Below are positions 1 through 4,610 of a stretch of 11,360 bases of DNA, one piece after another (the stretch's first letter is position 1; every line of letters begins with the position of its first letter). The DNA comes from Actinomycetes bacterium (GTDB lineage: Bacteria > Actinomycetota > CALGFH01), in contig JASLBL010000206.1 in assembly GCA_030146615.1 (NCBI GenBank), positions 1-11,360 on the forward strand, in the 5' to 3' direction. Both the position numbers and the translations under genes were made by a program. The notes below the pieces were generated by a model. That model was not told where the DNA came from and ran no database searches. It saw only the letters and a program-made list of their open reading frames with translations.

Positions 1-318
1 CGAGAGGACGCCGGCATGTCCCTGCGGGCCCTGGCCGAGGCCGTAGAGGCCAGCCACACGGTGGTCGCCCAGTGGGAGCGAGGCGAGCACGCCCCCCGGC
101 CGCCAAGGGTCAGGATGCTGGAGCACGTGCTGCAACTCCCCCCAGGGTCACTGTCACGCCTGTTGGGGTACTGGCCTGCCGAGACCACCGATGCGCCACC
201 CGTTGGCGTCATCGAGGCAGCTCGGGCCGACCCACGGCTGGGCGAGCGCGACCGCAGGATCTTGACCGCGGTGTACCGCGAACTCGTCCGCAAGCAGGCC
301 AAGGATGAAGACATTTAG
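1..318 (+). CDS. XRE-family helix-turn-helix regulator, 5' end outside window
   Basis: The frame is open from base 1 (R-E-D-A-G before the first visible Met at 16), so the true start lies upstream; 105 codons are visible. The segment MSLRALAEAVEASHTVVAQWERG is the end of helix 1 plus the helix-turn-helix of the Cro/C1 (XRE) fold: 'LRALAEAV' is helix 2, 'SHTVVAQWERG' the recognition helix and the usual W-E-x-G turn, and 'PRVRMLEHVLQLPPGSL' the final helices of the domain. The rest (about 45 residues, ending V-R-K-Q-A-K-D-E-D-I) is a short charged tail without a recognisable effector domain. Inferred role: DNA-binding transcriptional regulator of unknown target. Its TAG stop overlaps the stop of the convergent 55-aa gene by three bases. 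Fold assignment is firm; function beyond DNA binding is unknown. Confidence 0.8.
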   Translation, partial: REDAGMSLRALAEAVEASHTVVAQWERGEHAPRPPRVRMLEHVLQLPPGSLSRLLGYWPAETTDAPPVGVIEAARADPRLGERDRRILTAVYRELVRKQAKDEDI

Positions 319-482
319 GTCCCACCTGTTGTCCGGCCGGCGGCCAGCAACATGGCGCCCAGGCGCATCTGCTCTTCCTCAAGACCGAGGCACCAGGCCC
401 GGGTGGCGGCCAGCTGCCGTTGCAGCTGTTGCACCTCCCGGCGCAGGGCTTCGATGGCCTCCACGAGAGACTCCTCTGCCAC
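315..482 (-). CDS. Small coiled-coil hypothetical protein, 55 aa
   Basis: This short gene reads GTG at 482-480 to TAA at 317-315. A strong Shine-Dalgarno (AGAGGAG on the minus strand) sits 7 nt upstream of the GTG, and an in-frame TGA 18 codons earlier leaves no other start. The product begins M-A-E-E-S-L-V-E-A-I-E-A-L-R-R-E-V-Q-Q-L and continues with heptad-like leucines to about residue 47, so a single amphipathic helix or coiled coil is expected; one Cys (31) follows a Trp. No signal peptide or membrane segment is seen. I do not recognise the family. It converges on the XRE gene, sharing bases at the two stops. Before the IS630 insertion its start lay about 80 nt downstream of the sigma-like gene's stop, so it may once have been the last gene of that leftward cluster. 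It is probably real because of the SD and the coiled-coil pattern. Confidence 0.6.
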   Translation of the reverse strand: MAEESLVEAIEALRREVQQLQRQLAATRAWCLGLEEEQMRLGAMLLAAGRTTGGT

Positions 483-489
483 TCCGCCG

Positions 490-496
490 CTCCTCT
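490..496 (-). promoter_or_regulatory. Shine-Dalgarno that fixes the GTG start of the 55-aa gene
   Basis: The minus strand reads AGAGGAG here, with 7 nt between AGGAG and the GTG at 482. This is one of the best ribosome-binding sites in the window, and it is the main reason for calling the small gene. Confidence 0.6.
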
Positions 497-563
497 TGCC
501 GCCCCACGATGCACAGCCGCGCCGGCTGCCGGTTCATCTGTTCTGCGGTGAGGAAACCATCTA

Positions 564-586
564 GTGTCCTGAGTTATTAATTGGTT
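564..586 (+). repeat. Left terminal inverted repeat of the IS630 element
   Basis: 23 bp starting GTGTCCTGAGTTATTAATT. It pairs with the inverted 1680-1702 at 21 of 23 positions; the mismatches are at the 7th and 20th bases. The flanking TA is at 562-563. Confidence 0.92.
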
Positions 587-598
587 ACATAAGCATGG

Positions 599-608
599 TA
601 GTGTCCCG
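599..608 (+). repeat. Internal copy of the IS630 tip sequence
   Basis: TAGTGTCCCG occurs again 35 bp inside the left end, directly before the transposase start. It is identical to the first ten bases (TA plus tip) of the right end, whereas the outer left tip has one difference. It could be a second transposase-binding site or the relic of an older left end. Confidence 0.6.
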
Positions 609-610
609 GC

Positions 611-1705
611 ATGGCCGAGCGAGGAAGACCCAAGGCGCCGCTGGTCCTGACTGACGAGGAGCGGCAAACACTGCAGCGGTGGACGCGGCGGTCTAAGACG
701 GCGCAGGCACTGGCGTTGCGCGCCAAGATCGTGCTGGCGTGCGCGGAGGGGGCGACCAACCAGCAGGTCGCCGAGCAACTGGGGATCTGGCCGCAGACGG
801 TGGGCAAGTGGCGTGGGCGGTTCGTGGCCAGGCGGCTGGAGGGCCTGTCGGACGAAGACCGGCCGGGCCGGCCCCGCACCATCGCCGACGAGCAGGTGGA
901 GGCGGTGATCACCAAGACCCTGGAGGAGCCACCGCCCAACCATGACACCCACTGGTCGACCCGGTCGATGGCCCGCGCCACGGGGATGAGCCAGACGGCG
1001 ATCAGCCGGATCTGGCGGGCGTTCGGCTTGAAGCCGCACCTGCAAGGGACGTGGAAGCTGTCGACCGATCCGCAGTTCATCGAGAAGGTCCGCGACGTGG
1101 TCGGGTTGTACCTGGACCCGCCGGAGCGGGCGTTGGTGCTGTGCGTGGATGAGAAGTCGCAGATCCAGGCGCTGGACCGCACTGCGCCGAGCCTGCCGAT
1201 GCTGCCCACCACCCCGGCGCGGCGCACCCACGACTACGTGCGCAACGGCACCACCAGCCTGTTCGCGGCGCTGGATGTGGCCAGCGGCAAGGTCATCTCG
1301 GCGGTGCATCGCCGCCATCGGCACCAGGAGTTCTTGAAGTTCCTCAAGACCATCGACCGCAACGTGCCGGCCGGGCTGGACGTGCACTTGATCTGCGACA
1401 ACTACCAGACCCACAAGACCCCAGAGATCAAGCGGTGGCTGCTGCGCCACCCGCGCTTTCAGCTGCATCTGACGCCGACCTACAGCTCGTGGCTGAACCT
1501 GGTGGAGCGCTGGTTTGCCGAGCTGACCAACCGCAAGCTGCGCCGCTCAGCGCACCGCAGCGTGGCCGAGCTTGAGGCCGACCTCCGCGCTTGGATCCAG
1601 GTGTGGAACGACGACCCGAAGCCGTTTGTGTGGACCAAGACCGCCGACGAGATCCTCGACAACCTCGCAGGCTATCTACAACGAATTAATAACTCGGGAC
1701 ACTAG
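611..1705 (+). CDS. IS630-family DDE transposase, intact
   Basis: The 364-aa protein catalyses cut-and-paste movement of its own element. Residues about 30-75 form the first helix-turn-helix (A-T-N-Q-Q-V-A-E-Q-L-G-I-W). Residues 76-145 hold a second winged-helix region, with the family's G-L-S-D-E-D-R-P-G-R-P linker at 78-88. Residues 170-345 are the DDE_3 catalytic domain: D180 in LCVDEKSQ, D263 in LICDNYQTHK, and E299 in YSSWLNLVERWF. The last two are separated by 35 residues, as expected for IS630. Nothing is missing, so the enzyme should be active. The start is ATG at 611 with no clear Shine-Dalgarno. The last codons run through the right inverted repeat (N-N-S-G-H), and the TAG stop at 1703-1705 is made of the target TA plus the first host base. 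The gene therefore depends on the insertion site for its stop. Confidence 0.95.
   Translation: MAERGRPKAPLVLTDEERQTLQRWTRRSKTAQALALRAKIVLACAEGATNQQVAEQLGIWPQTVGKWRGRFVARRLEGLSDEDRPGRPRTIADEQVEAVITKTLEEPPPNHDTHWSTRSMARATGMSQTAISRIWRAFGLKPHLQGTWKLSTDPQFIEKVRDVVGLYLDPPERALVLCVDEKSQIQALDRTAPSLPMLPTTPARRTHDYVRNGTTSLFAALDVASGKVISAVHRRHRHQEFLKFLKTIDRNVPAGLDVHLICDNYQTHKTPEIKRWLLRHPRFQLHLTPTYSSWLNLVERWFAELTNRKLRRSAHRSVAELEADLRAWIQVWNDDPKPFVWTKTADEILDNLAGYLQRINNSGH
1680..1702 (-). repeat. Right terminal inverted repeat of the IS630 element
   Basis: Read on the minus strand it begins GTGTCCCGAGTTATTAATT and matches the left end at 21 of 23 positions. It also encodes the last seven residues of the transposase on the plus strand. 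The flanking TA is at 1703-1704. Confidence 0.92.
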
Positions 1706-3081
1706 GTCGGCGGCGCCGGCGCCACGGTGGTGGTCGTCGGCGCCGCGGTGGTCGTCGGGGCGGTCGTCGTCGGGACCGTGGTCGTGGTCGGCCGCGGCTC
1801 GGTCGTCGGCGGAGCGGTGGTCACCGGCCGGGTGCTCGGCGGCGCCGTGGCCGCCGAGGTCCGCGGAGCGGCCGGCGGCGGTACGACGACGGCGGCGTCG
1901 CCGGCCACGGTCGAGCTGGTCGTGCTCGACTCGCCCCTGGTGGTGAGCGGGGTCCCGAGCGTGCTCCCACCGCCCGCCGCGGCGGCGACCGTGGTCGGGG
2001 CCGGGCAGGGCCGCCCGCCACACTCCGGCGGCCCTCCCAGCCCCCCGAACGCCTGGAATCCCAACGCGACCACGGTCCCGGCGGTGGCCACCCCGGTCGC
2101 CACCCACGGCCGCCGGGAGAACCACCCCCCGATCCCGGTCGCGGTCCGGCCCGACCGAAGCGGGTGGTGCTCGCGGTTGTCCACAAAGATCCCCGGCGTG
2201 CCGGGGGCCGTCGGCGACCCGGCCACCAGGTTGGCGCGGAGGTGTTGGACGAACTCGCTGGCGGGGGCGGTCACGTACCCGGGTGCGGCGCGGCGTAGCG
2301 ACGCGGCGACGGCCATTGCGGCGGCAAGGGCGTCAGCTGAGGACCCGCCGACGGCCAGGGCATCGCCCCGGGCGTCAGCCACGGGGTCGGCCAGGGCCGG
2401 GTCGCTGCCCGTCAGGTTGGCCTCCCAGCGACCCAGCCGCCGCTCGAACTCCTCCGCTGACGGGGCCGCCCCGGCTTCGGGCGGCGTGGTGCCGACGCGT
2501 GTCCCGGTGGTCAGCTCGTGGATGGCGAGGCAGGCGGCGAGCTGGAGCTCCATCGCGGCCCGCCGGCTGTAGCCGGAGAGGTGGGCGGTGTGATCGAGCG
2601 AATGGCCGAGCAGCAGGCGCAGCACCGCCACCTCGTGCTGCGGGGGGCCAAACGCCGGCGGGGCGGGGTGGGGCACGCCCATCACGCTGGGCTCGCTGGA
2701 CCCACCGCCGCCGCTGGGCTCACCGATCCCGTCGGTCCGGACCCGCGCCGGGTGGTGGGCCAGGGCGTCGCGGGCCATGGCGATCAACCATGCTCCCGCC
2801 TCCCCTTCGGTGCCGGTGGTTGCCGGGAGCCAGCCGATGGCGCTGTGGAAGACCTGGCTGGTGAGCTCGGCGGCGTCCAACCGGTTGCCGGTCCAGGCCA
2901 GGAGGTAGCGGTAGACGCCCTCGACCTGGGTGTCGTAGAGGTGGGCGAACCACTCGCGGTCGCCGGTGGCGGCGCGTTCGAGGAGGGGGCGCTGGGCGGC
3001 CAGCTCGGCGGGCACGTTGCCGTGGCCGCAGGGGCAGGCGGCGTTCTGGGCGTCCTGAGGACGGTGGGGTGGAAGGGTCAA
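1702..3081 (-). CDS. ECF-sigma-like protein with C-terminal membrane anchor and Thr/Pro-rich tail
   Basis: 459 aa. Residues 43-110 look like sigma-70 region 2 of ECF type (FAHLYDTQVEGVYRYLL, then DAAELTSQVF and AWLIAMARDAL). A Gly/Ser/Pro linker follows (111-146). Residues 148-191 look like region 4 with its helix-turn-helix (SLDHTAHLSGYSRRAAMEL). After that come a helical segment (208-288) ending F-V-Q-H-L-R-A-N-L-V-A, one hydrophobic stretch (about 325-347, R-P-W-V-A-T-G then V-V-A-L-G-F), and an extracytoplasmic-type Thr/Pro/Ala tail to the end. Segment 208-288 resembles the N-terminal part of actinobacterial anti-sigma proteins, so this may be a sigma/anti-sigma fusion; that is inference. 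There is a CPCGH motif at 16-20. The TTG start at 3081 has no Shine-Dalgarno, and a GTG at 3015 is possible. The gene is 13 nt downstream of the 28-aa gene. IS630 sits in the CTAG of its stop codon, leaving the stop intact. Confidence 0.72.
   Translation of the reverse strand: MTLPPHRPQDAQNAACPCGHGNVPAELAAQRPLLERAATGDREWFAHLYDTQVEGVYRYLLAWTGNRLDAAELTSQVFHSAIGWLPATTGTEGEAGAWLIAMARDALAHHPARVRTDGIGEPSGGGGSSEPSVMGVPHPAPPAFGPPQHEVAVLRLLLGHSLDHTAHLSGYSRRAAMELQLAACLAIHELTTGTRVGTTPPEAGAAPSAEEFERRLGRWEANLTGSDPALADPVADARGDALAVGGSSADALAAAMAVAASLRRAAPGYVTAPASEFVQHLRANLVAGSPTAPGTPGIFVDNREHHPLRSGRTATGIGGWFSRRPWVATGVATAGTVVALGFQAFGGLGGPPECGGRPCPAPTTVAAAAGGGSTLGTPLTTRGESSTTSSTVAGDAAVVVPPPAAPRTSAATAPPSTRPVTTAPPTTEPRPTTTTVPTTTAPTTTAAPTTTTVAPAPPT
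1705..1869 (-). repeat. Low-complexity DNA encoding the Thr/Pro/Ala tail
   Basis: Imperfect short repeats of GGTGGTCGT/GGTCGTCGG type on the plus strand encode residues 405-459, rich in T-T-T, T-A-P and P-T-T runs. Such tails are typical of extended, often O-glycosylated, cell-wall-spanning segments in actinobacteria. Slippage at this repeat could change tail length. Confidence 0.6.
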
Positions 3082-3094
3082 GAGGGGGTGGCTT

Positions 3095-3181
3095 TCAGCG
3101 GCCGAGCAGGAGCTGTACCGCGGCCGCCAGGACGATCACGACGAGCAGGGCGGCCACGACGATGGCGGTCCCAGTTCGCAT
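3095..3181 (-). CDS. 28-aa single-helix membrane peptide
   Basis: ATG at 3181-3179 to TGA at 3097-3095. The product starts M-R-T-G-T-A-I-V-V-A-A-L-L-V-V-I-V-L-A-A and ends V-Q-L-L-L-G-R. It is one uninterrupted hydrophobic helix with an Arg at each end, the build of a small single-pass membrane protein. It sits 13 nt after the isomerase stop and 13 nt before the sigma-like gene, in the same direction, so it looks like the middle gene of a three-gene operon. No Shine-Dalgarno is visible. A TAGAAT that could act as a -10 box lies at 3197-3192, 10 nt from the ATG, which could give a very short leader; it overlaps the isomerase stop and may be chance. I do not recognise a family. It might be a membrane partner of the anchored sigma-like protein (inference from position only). 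Confidence 0.5.
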   Translation of the reverse strand: MRTGTAIVVAALLVVIVLAAAVQLLLGR

Positions 3182-3194
3182 GCGGCTGGGGATT

Positions 3195-4052
3195 CTACCC
3201 GTTCCGGGAGGTGGCGCGAGCGTGGGGGCGGGTCGCGCCCTTGGCCAGCTGGGCCCTTGCGATGGCGAGGTTCTCGCGGAGGACCTCGAGGAGGGCCCTG
3301 CGGTCGTCGGCCCAGGTGCGGACGTCCAGCTCGAGGGTGACGGCGCCGCCGAAGCCGCCGGCGCCGACCTCCTGGAGGAAGTCGCCGATGGGCAGGACGC
3401 CCTTGCCCAGCAGGCCGTGGGTGTCGCGGCCGCGGCCGTCGTTGTTGGAGACGTGCAGGTGCACGACCCGGTCGGCCAGCTCGTCCCAGGCGGCCAGCAG
3501 GTCGCCCCCGGCCACGGCCAGGTGGCTGGTGTCCAGGACCAGCGACGGCCAGCGGCCCAGCTCGGAGGGGGCGGTGCCGCTGAAGAAGCTGAGCCGGCGG
3601 CCGTTGACGTTGATCGGGAACATGTTCTCGACCGCGATGGTCACGCCCGTCTCCTCGCGGATCCGGGGGATGGCCTCGTCCAGCCAGGCCGCGTACGGGG
3701 TCTGCCAGCGGTACGGCGGGTGGATCACGACCGTCGACACCTTGGCCGTCTCGGCGAAGCGCACGCAGCGCTCGAGCTTGCCCTTGGGGTCGGTCCCGAA
3801 GACCAGCCAGGTCGCGACCAGGAACGGCCCGTGCACGGCCGGCACGGGCACGCCGTAGCGGGCGGCCAGGGCCCCCAGCCGGAGCGGGTCCTGGCTCAGC
3901 CTGTCCTGCATGATCATCAGCTCGGCGCCGTCGAAGCCGGCCTCGCCGATCAGCTCGAAGGTCTCCTCGAGCGAGAACATGAAGAACGGCCCGGTGGCGG
4001 CGAGCACCGGGGGCAACGCCGGGACCGGAGGAACCGGAGGGACTGAAGCCAA
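3195..4052 (-). CDS. Sugar phosphate isomerase/epimerase, TIM-barrel (xylose isomerase-like/AP endonuclease 2 family)
   Basis: 285 aa, the usual length for the single-domain family. It begins with a beta-strand/helix 'SLEETFELIGEAGFDGAELM' (27-46), typical of the first barrel repeat. Likely metal ligands follow in order: H74 (A-V-H-G-P), H111 (V-V-I-H-P-P), E142 (I-A-V-E-N-M), D174 and H177 (L-D-T-S-H), H198/H200 (V-V-H-L-H-V), D210/H212 and E241 (T-L-E-L-D). The pattern fits a divalent-metal enzyme that isomerises or epimerises a sugar or polyol, in the cytosol; the substrate cannot be read from sequence. The start is TTG at 4052, fixed by a strong GAGGAG with a 5-nt spacer. The Pro-rich first 17 residues precede the barrel. 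It is the first gene of the leftward cluster, divergent from the glutaredoxin-rex-hem operon. A nuclease function of the related endonuclease IV family is unlikely given the short length. Confidence 0.82.
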   Translation of the reverse strand: MASVPPVPPVPALPPVLAATGPFFMFSLEETFELIGEAGFDGAELMIMQDRLSQDPLRLGALAARYGVPVPAVHGPFLVATWLVFGTDPKGKLERCVRFAETAKVSTVVIHPPYRWQTPYAAWLDEAIPRIREETGVTIAVENMFPINVNGRRLSFFSGTAPSELGRWPSLVLDTSHLAVAGGDLLAAWDELADRVVHLHVSNNDGRGRDTHGLLGKGVLPIGDFLQEVGAGGFGGAVTLELDVRTWADDRRALLEVLRENLAIARAQLAKGATRPHARATSRNG

Positions 4053-4057
4053 GATCG

Positions 4058-4063
4058 CTCCTC
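4058..4063 (-). promoter_or_regulatory. Shine-Dalgarno that fixes the TTG start of the isomerase
   Basis: The minus strand reads GAGGAG with 5 nt to the TTG at 4052. No ATG or GTG lies in a better position, so TTG is the preferred start. Confidence 0.65.
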
Positions 4064-4146
4064 GTGAACGACAAGCCGGGCGTACTGCTGAAGCGCGCGG
4101 CGGATGCTACCAAGCTAACAAGAAGTGCCGTTGGCCGGGGCGGGAC

Positions 4147-4152
4147 TAGACT
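4147..4152 (+). promoter_or_regulatory. Putative -10 box of a leaderless promoter for the glutaredoxin operon
   Basis: TAGACT fits the actinobacterial TANNNT -10 pattern. Exactly six bases (4153-4158) separate it from the ATG at 4159, so transcription would start on or next to the A of that ATG, as in leaderless mRNAs. I see no good -35 at 16-18 bp upstream. The rest of the divergent region 4053-4146 shows no further convincing promoter or operator. Confidence 0.5.
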
Positions 4153-4158
4153 CCAGGC

Positions 4159-4308
4159 ATGCACTGGCTGCTCCCGGATGTCGCCGCGGCCGCCTCGGCT
4201 GCGTTCGCCGCCGCGGTCCTGCGCCAGTACGCGGCCAGGGGCCGCCCCCAGCTGGGCCTCCGCCGCGCCTCGGCCCCGGCCCGCCCGCCGGTCGCATCCG
4301 GGCCATGA
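4159..4308 (+). CDS. 49-aa leader ORF with hydrophobic N-terminus, upstream of glutaredoxin
   Basis: ATG at 4159 to TGA at 4306-4308, overlapping the glutaredoxin ATG as ATGA (4305-4308), the arrangement typical of translational coupling. The product starts M-H-W-L-L-P-D-V-A-A-A-A-S-A-A-F-A-A-A-V and continues L-R-Q-Y-A-A-R-G-R-P, then an Arg/Pro/Ala-rich end. It has one hydrophobic helix (about 4-21) followed by positive charge, so it would insert with the N-terminus outside. No Shine-Dalgarno is present; the likely -10 box places the transcript start at the ATG. It could be a true small membrane protein, a truncated remnant of a larger membrane protein, or a leader whose translation delivers ribosomes to the next gene. 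No family is recognised with confidence. Confidence 0.5.
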   Translation: MHWLLPDVAAAASAAFAAAVLRQYAARGRPQLGLRRASAPARPPVASGP

Positions 4309-4553
4309 CCAGGGTCACGCTCTACACCAGGGTCGGCTGCCACCTGTGCGAGGAGGCCGAGCGGGTCCTGCGCCGGGAGCAGGCCGCGGCCGGGTTCGGG
4401 CTGGAGCTGGTCGACGTCGACCGCCACCCCGAGCTGGCCCGCCGGTACGGGGTGCGGGTCCCGGTGGTGGCGGTGGACGGCGAGGACCTGTTCGAGTACG
4501 AGGTGCCGGTTGACCTGCTGCGGGCCCGGCTGGGCACGGTTGGGGCCGATTGA
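4305..4553 (+). CDS. Glutaredoxin-like thiol-disulfide protein
   Basis: 82 aa, thioredoxin fold of the short glutaredoxin/DUF836 type: strand 'TRVTLYTR' (2-9), active site C12-H-L-C15, helix 'EEAERVLRREQAAAG', strand 'LELVDVDRHPELARRYG', then V52-P53 (the cis-proline loop expected opposite the active site) and 'VVAVDGEDLFEYEV'. It is a cytosolic dithiol redox protein whose partner is not evident. I chose the ATG at 4305 over an in-frame ATG at 4125, because the fold begins at residue 3 and the ATGA overlap with the preceding ORF explains translation. A similar gene next to rex-hemA is common in actinobacteria (recalled, not searched). Its stop codon lies inside the -35 box and Rex operator of the next gene, so rex can be transcribed from its own promoter as well as by read-through. 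Confidence 0.85.
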   Translation: MTRVTLYTRVGCHLCEEAERVLRREQAAAGFGLELVDVDRHPELARRYGVRVPVVAVDGEDLFEYEVPVDLLRARLGTVGAD

Positions 4554-4567
4554 GAACACGATCACGA
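4550..4567 (+). promoter_or_regulatory. Rex operator (ROP-like) upstream of rex
   Basis: TTGAGAACACGATCACGA matches the actinobacterial Rex consensus TTGTGAACNCGTTCACAA at all but three positions. It covers the -35 hexamer of the rex promoter and the glutaredoxin stop codon. The position, immediately upstream of rex, is where Streptomyces Rex is known to bind and autoregulate. Confidence 0.7.
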
Positions 4568-4578
4568 GAGCCTAGACT
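4550..4578 (+). promoter_or_regulatory. Promoter of rex-hem
   Basis: -35 TTGAGA (4550-4555, five of six to TTGACA), a 17-bp spacer, and -10 TAGACT (4573-4578). A start near 4585 would leave a leader of about 26 nt containing the G-rich stretch GGGGGTGGGAG before the GTG. The -10 is the same hexamer as at 4147, within the shared octamer CTAGACTC. Confidence 0.7.
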
Positions 4579-4610
4579 CGATGGTGAATCTGTAACGGGG
4601 GTGGGAGTCC

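Larger units (their letters stand above)
562..1704 (+). mobile_element. Complete IS630-family insertion sequence
   Basis: The element proper is 564-1702 (1139 bp), bounded by a TA on each side (562-563 and 1703-1704). This matches the TA target duplication of the IS630/Tc1/mariner group. Its 23-bp terminal inverted repeats match at 21 positions, and it carries one intact transposase gene that fills almost the whole element. Joining the flanks restores C-TA-G, the target IS630 is known to prefer, so this looks like a simple insertion without rearrangement. The left end (564-600) is clearly more AT-rich than the surroundings. The right end abuts the 3' end of the sigma-like gene, and the restored CTAG is that gene's stop codon. 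With intact ends and an intact enzyme, the insertion is likely recent. Confidence 0.93.

Noticed and set aside
124..129. CACGTG as another parS or E-box-like site (also at 9360-9365)
   Set aside because: The flanking bases do not form the GTT/AAC arms, and both lie inside coding sequence.
534..561. Short minus-strand frame M-V-S-S-P-Q-N-R directly beyond the ancestral stop of the sigma-like gene
   Set aside because: Eight codons, no Shine-Dalgarno, no conservation information; nothing supports expression.
209..1468. Open frame of 419 codons on the minus strand
   Set aside because: It crosses the IS630 left border and runs antisense to the transposase, so it cannot be an old gene; the small coiled-coil gene is in another frame.
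2518..4046. Long plus-strand frames (446 and 325 codons) over the isomerase and sigma-like genes
   Set aside because: They are antisense to genes with recognisable folds and their translations show no domains.
4104..4109. TAGCAT on the minus strand as -10 for the isomerase operon
   Set aside because: No -35 at usable spacing and the hexamer is short; not enough to call a promoter.
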